Source: Limimaricola variabilis (GTDB lineage Bacteria; Pseudomonadota; Alphaproteobacteria; Rhodobacterales; Rhodobacteraceae). Taken from it: DNA of 64,000 bases. Of the stretch, positions 14,126 through 23,811 are shown one piece after another. The stretch is taken from contig NZ_JACIBX010000009.1 of NCBI RefSeq assembly GCF_014195545.1, forward strand, positions 1 to 64,000, written 5' to 3'. The stretch's first letter is position 1. Every line of letters starts with the position of its first letter. The notes under the pieces are model-generated. The model did not search any database, was not told the DNA's origin, and was given only the letters and a program-made list of their open reading frames with translations. The translations under genes and the position numbers were made by a program.

Positions 14126-16142
14126 ACCGGCACGCGCGCTGATCCTCGCGCCCGGCGGGCGGGACGCGCGGCTCGCATCGGCATTGCTCGCGGAAATCGG
14201 CCAGCCTTCGATCATCTGCGACGACATGCCCTCCTTCGTTACGGCGCTGGGCGAGGGCACGGCCTTCTGCCTGCTGACCGAGGAGACGGTCCAGCATGCC
14301 GATCTCGCCGCTCTCGCGACAGCGGTCGAGGCTCAGCCAAGCTGGTCGGCGCTGCCTTTCATCATCCTGACCCGGCATGGCGGTGGGCCCGAGCGTAACC
14401 CGGAGGCGGCGCGGCTCTCCGAAATCCTGGGCAACGTCACCTTCCTCGAACGGCCCTTCCACGCCACCACCTTTGCAAGTGTCGCGCGCAGCGCCCTGCG
14501 CGGCCGCGAGCGGCAGTTCGAGGCACGCGCCGCGGTCGAGCAGCTCAATCGCAGCGACGAGATGTTGCGTACCGCGCTAACGGCCGGGCGGCTCGGAGCA
14601 TGGAAGCTGCGGCCCTCGACCGGTGAACTGGTCACCTCGCCGCTATTGCGGGCGATCTTCGGCCGGCAAGAGGCCGAGGGGCTGACCTATGAGGAATTCA
14701 TCGCCGGCCTGCATCCCGACGATGTCGAAAGGGTAAGCGCCACCATCGCCAATGCGGTCCGCGACGGGACCGAGTATCGCGCCCAGTTCCGAGTTGTCTG
14801 GCCCGATGGCAGCCAGCGCTGGGCCGAGGCGGTGGCGCGGACCGAGCGCGAGCCTGACGGCGAAATCCAGCTCGTTGGCGTGACCTCCGACATCACCGAC
14901 CGCAAGCGGGCCGAGGCCGACCAGCGCGAACAGACCGAGGAACTGGAACGGCGCGTGGCCCAGCGCACCGCCGAGCTGGAAAGCGCACATGCGCGCGTGC
15001 TCGAGGAAATCCGCCAGCGCGAACGCACCGAGGGCCAGCTGCTGCAAAGCCAGAAGATGGAAGCGATCGGGCAGCTTACCGGCGGCGTGGCGCATGACTT
15101 CAACAACCTGCTGATGGCGGTGCTGAGCAATCTCGATCTGTTATCGCGCCATGTCGCGGGTGATGCGCGCGCCGCCAGGCTGATCGACGGCGCGATCCAA
15201 GGGGCGCAACGCGGTGCCGCGCTGACCCAGCGCCTGCTCGCCTTCGCGCGCAAGCAGGAGCTGGAGGTCGCGCCGCGCGACCTAGCCGGGCTCGTGCGCG
15301 AGTCCGAGGAGCTGCTGCGCCGATCGCTGGGAGACGGGATCGAGCTGCAGATTTCGCTGCCCGAGGGTCTGCCGGCGGCGCAGGTCGACGGTCCCCAGTT
15401 CGACCTCGCGCTGCTGAACCTCGTGGTCAACGCGCGCGACGCGATGCCGGGCGGCGGCCGGATCGCCATTTCGCTCGAAGAAGCTGCGGCCGCGAATGCG
15501 CCCGACCTCGCGGATGGCCGGTACCTGCGGCTGATCGTCGGCGACACCGGCATCGGCATGGACGCCGCGACGCTCGATCAGGCGACGCAGCCCTTCTTCT
15601 CGACCAAGGAGCTCGGCAAGGGCACCGGCTTGGGCCTGTCTATGATCCATGGGCTGGCGCAGCAGCTGGGCGGCGCGCTGCGGCTGTCGAGCCGGGTCGG
15701 AGAAGGCACCCGGGCCGAGCTATGGCTTCCGGTGGCGACGGGCGTGGCCATGGCGGCGATCGAAGCGCCGGCCAGCAGCACGACGCCGGGCGCGCCACTG
15801 CGGATCCTGTTCGTCGACGACGACGCGCTGATCGCGATGAGCAGCGTGGAGCTACTGGAGGATCTGGGTCACGAGGTGACCGAGGCTAATTCGGCGGCGC
15901 AGGCGCTGGGCCTGCTCGAAGGTGGGGCGGAAATCGATCTGCTGATCACCGATTTCTCGATGCCCCGGATGAACGGCGGCGAGCTGGCGCGCCGGGCCCG
16001 CGCTTTGCGGCCCGATCTGCCGGTGCTGCTCGCCACCGGCTATGCCGAGCTGCCCGAGGGCGACGCGCTCGATCTGCCGCGCCTCGCCAAGCCCTACATG
16101 CAGCGACAGCTCTCAGACGCGATCGCCCGGCTCGGTCTCTGA
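14103..16142 (+). CDS. PAS hybrid sensor histidine kinase with receiver domain
   Basis: A 679-residue cytoplasmic hybrid kinase. Residues 1 to about 130 form a receiver-like domain without an obvious phospho-Asp motif. A PAS domain (about 155-270: GAWKLRPSTGELVTSPLLRA ... ITDRKRAE) and a coiled coil (ELERRVAQRTAELESAHARV) lead to HisKA with His331 (GGVAHDFNNLL). HATPase boxes follow: NLVVNARDAMPGG, GDTGIGM, GKGTGLGLSM. A C-terminal receiver carries Asp617 (LLITDFSMPRMNG). It is coupled to the KaiC-like gene; such pairs recur in alphaproteobacteria, so the KaiC protein is a likely partner. ATGs at 14103 and 14112 are both possible starts. No haem or flavin-binding signature stands out in the PAS domain. 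Confidence 0.9.
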   Translation: MPTMPGAEPARALILAPGGRDARLASALLAEIGQPSIICDDMPSFVTALGEGTAFCLLTEETVQHADLAALATAVEAQPSWSALPFIILTRHGGGPERNPEAARLSEILGNVTFLERPFHATTFASVARSALRGRERQFEARAAVEQLNRSDEMLRTALTAGRLGAWKLRPSTGELVTSPLLRAIFGRQEAEGLTYEEFIAGLHPDDVERVSATIANAVRDGTEYRAQFRVVWPDGSQRWAEAVARTEREPDGEIQLVGVTSDITDRKRAEADQREQTEELERRVAQRTAELESAHARVLEEIRQRERTEGQLLQSQKMEAIGQLTGGVAHDFNNLLMAVLSNLDLLSRHVAGDARAARLIDGAIQGAQRGAALTQRLLAFARKQELEVAPRDLAGLVRESEELLRRSLGDGIELQISLPEGLPAAQVDGPQFDLALLNLVVNARDAMPGGGRIAISLEEAAAANAPDLADGRYLRLIVGDTGIGMDAATLDQATQPFFSTKELGKGTGLGLSMIHGLAQQLGGALRLSSRVGEGTRAELWLPVATGVAMAAIEAPASSTTPGAPLRILFVDDDALIAMSSVELLEDLGHEVTEANSAAQALGLLEGGAEIDLLITDFSMPRMNGGELARRARALRPDLPVLLATGYAELPEGDALDLPRLAKPYMQRQLSDAIARLGL

Positions 16143-16283
16143 ACGACCGCGGCGGTTGCGCGACAGGTGACGGCGCATGTCTCGCGGCCATGGCTTGCGT
16201 TCGCGCTTTGTGCTAGGGATCGGAAAAACCACGTAGAACAAGGGCCGGGGCGGAGAGCAGCCGCGATCGGCGAATGGGGGCAC

Positions 16284-16805
16284 ATGCGAGTCATCGGGAT
16301 CGATCCGGGTCTGCGGAATCTCGGCTGGGGCGTGATCGAGGCGCAAGGCGCCCGCCTGCGCCATGTCGCCAACGGCACCTGCCATTCCGAAGGGGACGAT
16401 CTGGCCGAGCGCCTGCTGTCGCTGGCCCACCAGCTGCGCGCGGTGATCGCGCTGCATGCGCCGCAGGCCGCTGCCGTAGAGCACGTCTTCGTCAACTCCG
16501 ACGGCGCCGGCACGCTCAAGCTCGGTCAGGCGCGCGGCATCGCGCTGATGATTCCGGCCGAGGCGGGGCTGGCGGTGGGCGAATACATGCCCTCGACCAT
16601 CAAGAAGGCCGTGGTCGGCAACGGCGCTGCCGCCAAGGCGCAGGTGCAGCACATGGTGAAGCTGCAGCTTCCCGGCGTAAAGCTCGACAGTGCCGACGCC
16701 GCCGACGCGCTGGCCGTCGCGATCTGCCATGCCCATCACCTGCAATCCGCGGGCCACCTTGCGGCCGCTGTCGCGCGGGCCGAAACGACGAGGGCGCGGG
16801 CATGA
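16284..16805 (+). CDS. ruvC: Holliday junction resolvase RuvC
   Basis: A 173-residue endonuclease that cuts Holliday junctions during recombinational repair, working with RuvAB. Catalytic acidic residues are visible in [13 protein letters not shown] (Asp7), AVEHVFVN (Glu) and [15 protein letters not shown] (two Asp). The ATG at 16284 begins exactly at the conserved RVIGIDPG start; longer frames upstream are not supported. It overlaps ruvA by four bases (ATGA) and opens the ruvCAB operon. Confidence 0.97.
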   Translation: MRVIGIDPGLRNLGWGVIEAQGARLRHVANGTCHSEGDDLAERLLSLAHQLRAVIALHAPQAAAVEHVFVNSDGAGTLKLGQARGIALMIPAEAGLAVGEYMPSTIKKAVVGNGAAAKAQVQHMVKLQLPGVKLDSADAADALAVAICHAHHLQSAGHLAAAVARAETTRARA

Positions 16806-17491
16806 TCGGCCGCATCGCGGGACGGCTCGAATACCGGGCCACCGATCACGTGCTGATCGACGTGCGCGGCGTGGGCTATGTCGTCTATGTCTCCGACCGG
16901 GTGCTCGCGCAGTTGCCGGGGCCGGGGGAGGCCGTGGCGCTCTATACCGAGCTACTGGTGCGCGAGGACATCCTTCAGCTCTTCGGCTTTCCGACGCTGG
17001 TGGAAAAGGAATGGCACCGGCTGTTGCTCACCGTGCAGGGCATTGGCGCCAAGGCGTCCCTGGCGATCTTGGGCGCGCTCGGCGCCGACGGGCTGAGCCG
17101 CGCCATCGCGCTTGCCGACTGGTCGGCCGTGGCCCGCGCCAAGGGGGTCGGCCCCAAGACTGCGCAGCGCGTGGTCAACGAGCTCAAGGACAAGGCGCCG
17201 TCGATCATGGCGATGGGCGCACAGCCGGCCGCGATGCGTATGGACGACGCCGAGGCAGTGATCGAGGATGCGCCCGCCGCCGCGCCCGCGCCGAAACGGC
17301 AGGCTGCCAAGAAGAAGGACGAGGGCAATGCCGCGGCGCAGGCCGAGGCGCTCTCGGCGCTGGGCAATCTCGGCTATGGCCTGTCGGAAGCCGCGGGCGC
17401 CGTGGCAGAGGCCGCGCATGAGACGCCCGAGGCCGACACGGCGGGACTGATCCGCGCGGCGCTGCGTAAGCTCGCACCCAAGGAGCGGTGA
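16802..17491 (+). CDS. ruvA: Holliday junction branch migration protein RuvA
   Basis: A 229-residue DNA-binding subunit that targets RuvB to four-way junctions. The OB-fold domain I begins [11 protein letters not shown]; the helix-hairpin-helix motifs are [20 protein letters not shown] and [19 protein letters not shown]. The RuvB-contacting domain III is at the C-terminus ([20 protein letters not shown]). A lysine/alanine-rich linker ([12 protein letters not shown]) makes it somewhat longer than the E. coli protein (203 residues). Starts in the overlap with ruvC. Confidence 0.97.
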   Translation: MIGRIAGRLEYRATDHVLIDVRGVGYVVYVSDRVLAQLPGPGEAVALYTELLVREDILQLFGFPTLVEKEWHRLLLTVQGIGAKASLAILGALGADGLSRAIALADWSAVARAKGVGPKTAQRVVNELKDKAPSIMAMGAQPAAMRMDDAEAVIEDAPAAAPAPKRQAAKKKDEGNAAAQAEALSALGNLGYGLSEAAGAVAEAAHETPEADTAGLIRAALRKLAPKER

Positions 17492-17540
17492 GATGCCGCG
17501 CTGCCTTACAATGTTGCCCTGCGATGCTTAGGACTGGACG

Positions 17541-18575
17541 ATGACCGACGCTCCCGATCCCGCGCTGCGCCCTGAGCGGCTTCCCGAAGACCACGATCGC
17601 GCGCTGCGGCCGCAGGGTCTCGACGAGTTCATCGGCCAGGCCGAGGCCCGCGCCAACCTGCGCATCTTCATCGAAAGCGCGCGGATCCGTGGCGAGGCGA
17701 TGGACCACACGCTGTTCCATGGCCCGCCGGGTCTCGGCAAGACGACGCTGGCGCAGATCATCTCCCGCGAGCTGGGCGTGGGATTCCGCATGACCTCCGG
17801 GCCAGTGCTGGCCAAGGCGGGCGATCTCGCCGCCATTCTCACCAATCTCGAACCGCGCGACGTGCTCTTCATCGACGAGATCCACCGTCTGAACCCGGCG
17901 GTCGAGGAGGTGCTCTACCCGGCGCTTGAGGATTACGCGCTCGATCTGGTGATCGGCGAGGGTCCGGCCGCGCGCACCGTGCGGATCGAGCTGCAGCCCT
18001 TCACGCTGGTCGGCGCGACGACCCGGCTCGGCCTGCTCACCACGCCGTTGCGCGACCGCTTCGGAATCCCGACGCGGCTGCAGTTCTACACAGTCGACGA
18101 GCTGCACGAGATCGTCACCCGCAATGCCCGGCTGCTGGGCACCCCCGCCGATGATGACGGCGCGCGCGAGATCGCGCGTCGGGCGCGCGGCACCCCGCGC
18201 ATCGCCGGGCGGCTGCTGCGCCGGGTCGTCGATTTCGCGGTGGTTGAGGGCGACGGGCGGGTCACCCGGGAGCTGGCCGACAGCGCGCTGACCCGGCTCG
18301 GCGTCGACGATCTCGGCCTCGACGGGGCCGACCGGCGCTACCTGCGGCTCATCGCAGAGGCCTATGGCGGCGGGCCGGTGGGGATCGAGACGCTGTCGGC
18401 GGCGCTGTCGGAAAGCCGGGATGCGCTGGAGGAGGTGATCGAGCCCTTCCTGCTGCAGCAGGGGCTGATCCAGCGCACGCCGCGCGGACGGATGCTGGCC
18501 CATGCTGCATGGCGGCATCTCGGCCTCGCTGTGCCGCGCGCGCCCGAATCGGGGCAGGGCGTCCTGTTCGATTGA
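17541..18575 (+). CDS. ruvB: Holliday junction branch migration helicase RuvB
   Basis: A 344-residue AAA+ motor. Walker [13 protein letters not shown], Walker [16 protein letters not shown], sensor 1 [19 protein letters not shown] and the C-terminal winged helix ([20 protein letters not shown]) are complete. It drives branch migration with RuvA before RuvC cleavage. Forty-nine bases separate it from ruvA, so it belongs to the same operon but is not translationally coupled. Confidence 0.98.
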   Translation: MTDAPDPALRPERLPEDHDRALRPQGLDEFIGQAEARANLRIFIESARIRGEAMDHTLFHGPPGLGKTTLAQIISRELGVGFRMTSGPVLAKAGDLAAILTNLEPRDVLFIDEIHRLNPAVEEVLYPALEDYALDLVIGEGPAARTVRIELQPFTLVGATTRLGLLTTPLRDRFGIPTRLQFYTVDELHEIVTRNARLLGTPADDDGAREIARRARGTPRIAGRLLRRVVDFAVVEGDGRVTRELADSALTRLGVDDLGLDGADRRYLRLIAEAYGGGPVGIETLSAALSESRDALEEVIEPFLLQQGLIQRTPRGRMLAHAAWRHLGLAVPRAPESGQGVLFD

Positions 18576-18636
18576 TCCCCCGCGCTTGCCCGACAGGGCC
18601 GCGACGCGTATCCCGGCCCAAACAGGAGGACCGGCG

Positions 18637-19296
18637 ATGTTGGATGCAAAAGCCGTCGAGGCGATGTTCACCCGGGGCGATGGCGGCTATATGTGCGCGC
18701 GCTGGGGCCGGCCGATCGTGCCGGTGGTGTTCGGGGTCGAGGACGAAACGCTCGGCGTGATGAAATCGGCGCTGCAGGCGCTGTGCCGCCTCGCCGATCA
18801 CGACATGGCCGAAACCGATCCCGAGCTGGGCGTGAACCTGCTGGTTTTCTTCTGTCGCGAATGGGACGAACTCGCGGCCGTGCCCGATCTCGACAAGCTG
18901 GTACCGGGCCTGCCGGAACTGCTGGCGAAACTGGCGGAGAACGATGCCAGCCAGTACCGCGCCTTCCGCTTCGAGCCGGATGGTGCAATCCGGGCCGGCA
19001 TCGTCTTTCTGCGCATGAAGGGCGAAGCGGCCGAGGTGCCCGCCGACGTGTTGGCGCTGAGCCAGGCGGTGCTGTCCATGCTGACTTGGTCGGAGAGCGC
19101 TTTCGACGCGACCTCGCCGCTCGCCTCCGCCCCGGATGGCACGGTCGTGCTCAAGCCCGAGATCGCGGCGCTGATCCGCGCCGCATACGACCCGGTGTTG
19201 CCGGCGGCTTCGGACGACCCGGCCACGGCGTTGCGGCTCGCCGCGCGTATCCGTGCGGGAGAGGGCGGCGCGGCGGCGGCTCCGGACGAGGCATGA
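18637..19296 (+). CDS. conserved hypothetical protein between ruvB and ybgC
   Basis: A 219-residue soluble protein with no recognised domain. The start at 18637 has AGGAGG eight bases upstream. Features: acidic composition, motif RWGRPIVPVVFGVEDETLGV near the N-terminus, LLVFFCREWDELAAVPDLDK in the middle and a low-complexity Ala/Gly-rich C-terminal tail. It sits between the ruv and tol genes, all on the same strand, and is probably co-transcribed with them, but nothing in the sequence identifies a role in repair or envelope function. No signal peptide or membrane segment. Confidence 0.75.
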   Translation: MLDAKAVEAMFTRGDGGYMCARWGRPIVPVVFGVEDETLGVMKSALQALCRLADHDMAETDPELGVNLLVFFCREWDELAAVPDLDKLVPGLPELLAKLAENDASQYRAFRFEPDGAIRAGIVFLRMKGEAAEVPADVLALSQAVLSMLTWSESAFDATSPLASAPDGTVVLKPEIAALIRAAYDPVLPAASDDPATALRLAARIRAGEGGAAAAPDEA

Positions 19297-19348
19297 ACGG
19301 CGCCGTGTCCGAAATGCCCCTCGTACTCTATCGCGCCGAAGGCCACGC

Positions 19349-19744
19349 ATGACGCATCGTTTCGACATCCGTGTCTACTATGAGGACACCGATCTCGCCG
19401 GGATCGTCTATTACGCCAATTACCTGAAATTCATCGAGAGGGCCCGCACCGAGTGGGTGCGGAGCCTGGGCGTCGATCAGGCCCGTCTCAAGGCGGAGGA
19501 AGGCATCGTCTTTGCGGTCCGGCGGGTCGAGGCCGACTACCTCGTTCCTGCGCGCTTCGATGACGTTCTGACGGTGGAGACCAAACTCGAAGAACTCGGC
19601 GGCGCACGGATCACTCTGTCTCAGGCGGTGCGGCGGGGCGAGACGGCATGCTTCGCGGCGCAGGTGCAACTCGTGGCGCTGTCGGAAGCGGGGCGGCCGA
19701 TGCGACTGCCGGCCGGGCTGCGCGCCGCGCTGGCGGCAGGCTAG
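19349..19744 (+). CDS. ybgC: acyl-CoA thioesterase YbgC (Tol-Pal associated)
   Basis: A 131-residue hotdog-fold thioesterase of the 4-hydroxybenzoyl-CoA thioesterase family, normally the first gene of tol-pal operons. The signature YYEDTDLAGIVYYANYLKFI includes the catalytic Asp, followed by ERARTEWVRSLG. Its substrate in bacteria is debated (short-chain acyl-CoA or phospholipid-related acyl carriers). The ATG at 19349 was chosen because it immediately precedes the conserved RFDIRVYYEDTD strand. Confidence 0.94.
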   Translation: MTHRFDIRVYYEDTDLAGIVYYANYLKFIERARTEWVRSLGVDQARLKAEEGIVFAVRRVEADYLVPARFDDVLTVETKLEELGGARITLSQAVRRGETACFAAQVQLVALSEAGRPMRLPAGLRAALAAG

Positions 19745-19903
19745 GGTGGCGGAGTTCCGCCGACGACGCCATGGGGGTGTCGGCGGGGCTGTCCCCTCTC
19801 ACCGCACCGTGCAAAGCGCGAAGTGGATTTCGCCTTGAGGATCGGGTATGCGCCCCCCTAGCGGCCCGGCAGAGGCCGCGCGCGCGTCACAAAGAGCAGG
19901 CAG

Positions 19904-20578
19904 ATGGATCAGGTAGTAGACTTCTCGATGTGGGGGTTGTTCGCCCGCGCGACGATCACCGTCAAATTCGTCATGATCGCTCTGATCCTGGCTTCGATCT
20001 GGTGCTGGGCCGTGATCGTCGACAAGGTCATCCAGTACCGCGCTGCGCGCAGCGAGGCCGCGCGATTCGACCGCGCTTTCTGGTCCGGCGAACCGCTCGA
20101 CCAGCTCTTCGACGAGATCGGTGCCAACCCGCGCGGCGCCTCCGAGAGGATCTTCGCCGCCGGCATGACCGAGTGGCGCCGCTCGCATCGTCAGGATGGC
20201 GGGCTGATCGCCGGTGCTCAGGCACGGATCGACCGGGGCATGGATGTGGCCATCGCCAAGGAGGCATCGCGGCTGCAACGCGGCCTGCCGGTGCTGGCCA
20301 CGACCGGTTCGACCGCGCCCTTCGTCGGCCTGTTCGGCACCGTGTTCGGCATCATGAACGCCTTCATCGAGATCGCCGAGGCGCAGAACACCAACCTCGC
20401 CGTCGTGGCGCCGGGCATCGCCGAGGCGCTGCTCGCCACGGGTCTCGGCCTCATGGCCGCGATCCCGGCCGTGATCTTCTACAACAAGCTGTCGGCCGAT
20501 GCCGACCGGCTGATCGGCGGCTACGAGGCCTTCGCCGACGAATTCTCGACCATCCTGTCGCGCCAGCTGGATAGCTGA
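19904..20578 (+). CDS. tolQ: Tol-Pal system proton channel subunit TolQ
   Basis: A 224-residue inner-membrane protein of the MotA/TolQ/ExbB family. There are three membrane segments: near the N-terminus (LFARATITVKFVMIALILAS), and two in the C-terminal half (PFVGLFGTVFGIMNAFIEIA; GIAEALLATGLGLMAAIPAV). With TolR it forms the proton-driven motor that energises TolA, keeping the outer membrane invaginated at division. It is separated from ybgC by about 160 bases and from tolR by one base. Confidence 0.96.
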   Translation: MDQVVDFSMWGLFARATITVKFVMIALILASIWCWAVIVDKVIQYRAARSEAARFDRAFWSGEPLDQLFDEIGANPRGASERIFAAGMTEWRRSHRQDGGLIAGAQARIDRGMDVAIAKEASRLQRGLPVLATTGSTAPFVGLFGTVFGIMNAFIEIAEAQNTNLAVVAPGIAEALLATGLGLMAAIPAVIFYNKLSADADRLIGGYEAFADEFSTILSRQLDS

Positions 20579-20579
20579 G

Positions 20580-21074
20580 ATGGGCGCTGGGGTCATGAAA
20601 TCGGGCGGAGGCGGCAATCGCCGCGGACGCCGCCGGGGCCGGGCGCAGCCGATGGCCGAGATCAACATCACGCCCTTCGTGGACGTGATGCTGGTGCTGC
20701 TGATCATCTTCATGGTCGCGGCGCCGCTGATGACCGTGGGCATCCCGGTGGAGCTGCCGCAGACCGCGGCCGCGGCACTGCCCTCCGACGAGGAGGAGCC
20801 GCTGACCGTGACCGTGACCGCCGAAGGCGGGCTGATGATCCAGACCACCGAGGTGCCGCAGGGCGAGCTGATCGGCCGGCTGCAGGCGATCGCGTCCGAG
20901 CGCAGCTCGAACCGCATCTTCCTGCGCGCTGACGGCGCCAATGCCTGGAACCGGGTCGCCGAGGTGATGGGCGCGCTCAACGCCGGCGGCTTCTCGAATA
21001 TCGGCCTGGTTACGGATGTGGGCGGGTCTGATTTCGGGGCGGGCGCGCCGACCGCGCTGCCCTCGGGCGGCTGA
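20580..21074 (+). CDS. tolR: Tol-Pal system protein TolR
   Basis: A 164-residue ExbD/TolR protein. A basic Gly/Arg-rich N-terminus precedes MAEINITPFVDVMLVLLIIF, which contains the conserved membrane aspartate used in proton transfer, followed by a periplasmic domain. The C-terminus ends in a short Gly/Ala/Ser-rich tail. A second possible start (Met6) has no stronger signal. It partners TolQ upstream and TolA downstream. Confidence 0.96.
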   Translation: MGAGVMKSGGGGNRRGRRRGRAQPMAEINITPFVDVMLVLLIIFMVAAPLMTVGIPVELPQTAAAALPSDEEEPLTVTVTAEGGLMIQTTEVPQGELIGRLQAIASERSSNRIFLRADGANAWNRVAEVMGALNAGGFSNIGLVTDVGGSDFGAGAPTALPSGG

Positions 21075-21084
21075 GGCCCTTGCT

Positions 21085-22284
21085 ATGAGCACCGGCGGCT
21101 ATATTTCGGGCATCGGCCACGCCGGCCTGCTGCTCTGGCTCGTCATGGGCTGGGGTTTCGACGCCGAACCGCTGGATTTCGAGGTCGCGCCCGTGTCCGT
21201 CGTCTCCGGCGAGGAATATGCCGCCCTCGTCGCCGCAACCTCGCCGCAGCCGCAGACCGAGCAGCCGCCCGCCCCCGAGGCGCCCGTGGTCGAGGAGACC
21301 CCGCCCGCGCCCGAGACGCCGCAGGAGCCCCCGGCCGAGCCGGCCCCGCCGCCGCCCGCCCCGGCGGCCCCGGCCGAGGAAACCCCGCCGCCGCCCGCCC
21401 CGGAGCCGTTGCCCGAGCCACCCGCCGAGGCGGTCGAGGAGATCGCACCGCCGCCGGCGCCTCCCGCCGCCGCGCCGCCGCCGGTGCCGGAGCTGCCGAA
21501 CATCTCCGAGCGCCCCGTGCCCCGCCCCGCGCCCCGCGTGGCGCCGGAGGCCGTCGCGCCGCCGCCGCCCGATGCGCAGGTGGCCGATGCCGTGCGCGAG
21601 GCCGCGACGCCCGATGCCGAAAGCGCCGAGGTGGCCGAGATCGAGGAGGAGGCAACCGCCCCCGAGGAGGCCACGACCGAGATCGTGACCGAGGCCGAGG
21701 AGCCCGCCAGCGCGCCCGAGACGCCGCCCGCCCCGCAGGTCGCGGCGCTTGCGCCGCCCTCGGCGCCGCGTCCGCCATCGCGTCCGGCCCGCCGCGATCC
21801 AGCTCCGGCGCCTGCGCCCGAAACGCCTGCCGAGACGCAGAGCGCTTCATCGCAGGAGGCCGAGCCCACGCCCGCCCCGGTCGACACCAGCGACGCCGTG
21901 GCCGACGCGCTGGCCGCTGCACTGGCCTCCACGCCCGCTCCGGCCGCGCCCGCCGCCAATCCCGGCCCGCCGATGACCGGGGCCGAGCAGGACGCCTTCC
22001 GTGTCGCGGTGCAGCAGTGCTGGAACGTCGATGTCGGCTCCGAGGCGGCACGGGTGACGCTGACCGTGGCTTTCGATCTCGACCCGCAGGGCCGGGTGCA
22101 GGGCGACGTGCGGCGGATCTCCGGTGAAGGCGGCAGCGACGGCGCGATCGAGGCGGCCTTCCAGGCAGCGCGGCGCGCGATCCTGCGCTGCCAGCGCGAC
22201 GGCTACGTGCTGCCCGCCGACAAGTACGAGCAGTGGAAGGAGGTCGAGATGACCTTCGACCCCTCGGGCATGAGAATGCGCTGA
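21085..22284 (+). CDS. tolA: TolA-like envelope protein with Pro/Ala/Glu-rich stalk
   Basis: A 399-residue protein in the tolA position. One N-terminal membrane segment ([20 protein letters not shown]) is followed by a long low-complexity region rich in Pro, Ala and Glu (about residues 50-295). The C-terminal globular domain ([56 protein letters not shown]) matches the TolA/TonB C-terminal fold, with two cysteines likely in a disulfide. In E. coli the stalk is Ala/Lys/Glu-rich helix; here it is proline-rich and acidic, more like TonB. The ATG at 21085 was chosen at the membrane-anchor start. Confidence 0.92.
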   Translation: MSTGGYISGIGHAGLLLWLVMGWGFDAEPLDFEVAPVSVVSGEEYAALVAATSPQPQTEQPPAPEAPVVEETPPAPETPQEPPAEPAPPPPAPAAPAEETPPPPAPEPLPEPPAEAVEEIAPPPAPPAAAPPPVPELPNISERPVPRPAPRVAPEAVAPPPPDAQVADAVREAATPDAESAEVAEIEEEATAPEEATTEIVTEAEEPASAPETPPAPQVAALAPPSAPRPPSRPARRDPAPAPAPETPAETQSASSQEAEPTPAPVDTSDAVADALAAALASTPAPAAPAANPGPPMTGAEQDAFRVAVQQCWNVDVGSEAARVTLTVAFDLDPQGRVQGDVRRISGEGGSDGAIEAAFQAARRAILRCQRDGYVLPADKYEQWKEVEMTFDPSGMRMR

Positions 22285-22403
22285 TGTTTCGGCGCGCTCA
22301 CGAAACCGTTGAACCCGCGCGCCCGAAGGGGCGTTGCCCAAACACACGCCGCTGCGCACAAAGGGGCGCCAGACCCCCGCGGCCTGACGGAACGAGGACC
22401 AAG

Positions 22404-23735
22404 ATGCTGACCAGAACCATCGCGCTTCTGCTGGCGCCGCTCGTCGCGGCGACCGTGCTTCCCGCCCCGGTGACCGCCCAGAGCGGCCCGTTGCGGATCA
22501 CCATCTCTGAAGGCGTGATCGAGCCGCTGCCCTTCGCGGTGCCGATGTTCCAGGCCGAGACCGGCGGCGCCGAGCAGATCGCCGCCGACATCACCCGCGT
22601 GGTGGCGCAGGACCTGACCGGCACCGGCCTGTTCCGCGAGATCCCGGCCTCGTCCTTCATCTCGACGCCCGCGAGCTTTGCCAGCCCGGTAGCCTACCCG
22701 GACTGGCGCGCGATCAACGCGCAGGCGCTGATCACCGGTGCGGTCGCCGTGAACGGCAACCAGCTCACCGTGAAGTTCCGCCTGTTCGACGTCTTCACCG
22801 GCGCCGAGCTGGGTGAGGGGCTGCAGTTCGCCGGTACCACCGGCGGCTGGCGTCGCATGGGTCACAAGGTGGCCGACGCGGTCTATTCGCGCATCACTGG
22901 CGAGAGCGGCTATTTCGACAGCCGCGTCGTGTTCGTCGCGGAAAGCGGCCCCAAGGACAACCGCGCCCGTCGTCTGGGCATCATGGATTACGACGGCGAG
23001 AACCGGCAGTTCCTGACCGACAGCAACAGCCTCGTCCTCGCCCCGCGCTTCTCGCCCAATGGCGACCGGGTGCTCTACACCAGCTATGAGAGCGGCTTCC
23101 CGCGGATCAGCCTGCTCGACGTGGCCAGCGTCGGCCGGCGGCAGATCACCACCGTCGAGGGCGAGATGGCCTTCTCGCCGCGTTTCTCCAAGGATGGCAG
23201 CGCGGTGATCTACTCGGTCTCCACCGGCGGCAACACCGACATCTACCGCACCGACCTCGGCTCCGGTTCGCATAGCCGCCTGACCTCGGCGCCCTCGATC
23301 GAGACATCGCCCTCGCTGTCGCCCGATGGCAGCCGCATCGTCTTCGAGAGCGACCGTTCTGGCACCCAGCAGCTCTACGTCATGTCCGCCTCCGGCGGTG
23401 AGCCGCAGCGCATTTCCTTCGGCGAGGGCCGCTACGGCTCTCCGGTGTGGTCGCCGCGCGGCGACCTGATCGCCTTCACCAAGCAGAATGCGGGCCGGTT
23501 CCATATCGGCGTGATGCGCACCGATGGCTCCGAGGAGCGGCTGCTCACCTCGTCCTTCCTGGACGAAAGCCCGACTTGGGCGCCGAACGGCCGCGTGCTG
23601 ATGTTCACCCGCGAGACGCAGGGCGCCTCGGGCGGCCCGCAGATCTACTCGGTCGACATCTCGGGTCGCAATCTCAAGCAGGTGCCGACCGGTGGCTTTG
23701 CCTCGGATCCGTCCTGGGGACCGCTGCAACAGTAA
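22404..23735 (+). CDS. tolB: Tol-Pal system beta-propeller protein TolB
   Basis: A 443-residue periplasmic protein with a signal peptide ([20 protein letters not shown], cut near VTAQ). The N-terminal TolB domain ([20 protein letters not shown]) precedes a six-bladed propeller with repeated [14 protein letters not shown]- and [15 protein letters not shown]-type WD40-like strands. TolB binds Pal and TolA. The ATG at 22404 is preceded by GAGGACC; the frame extends much further upstream without a coding signal. It follows tolA by about 120 bases. Confidence 0.97.
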   Translation: MLTRTIALLLAPLVAATVLPAPVTAQSGPLRITISEGVIEPLPFAVPMFQAETGGAEQIAADITRVVAQDLTGTGLFREIPASSFISTPASFASPVAYPDWRAINAQALITGAVAVNGNQLTVKFRLFDVFTGAELGEGLQFAGTTGGWRRMGHKVADAVYSRITGESGYFDSRVVFVAESGPKDNRARRLGIMDYDGENRQFLTDSNSLVLAPRFSPNGDRVLYTSYESGFPRISLLDVASVGRRQITTVEGEMAFSPRFSKDGSAVIYSVSTGGNTDIYRTDLGSGSHSRLTSAPSIETSPSLSPDGSRIVFESDRSGTQQLYVMSASGGEPQRISFGEGRYGSPVWSPRGDLIAFTKQNAGRFHIGVMRTDGSEERLLTSSFLDESPTWAPNGRVLMFTRETQGASGGPQIYSVDISGRNLKQVPTGGFASDPSWGPLQQ

Positions 23736-23811
23736 GGACCCGGCGTTTGCACGGGGGCGACCCCGTGCTAGGCATTTTAACGAACACTCCTCGAGGGGCA
23801 GGACCAATTTC

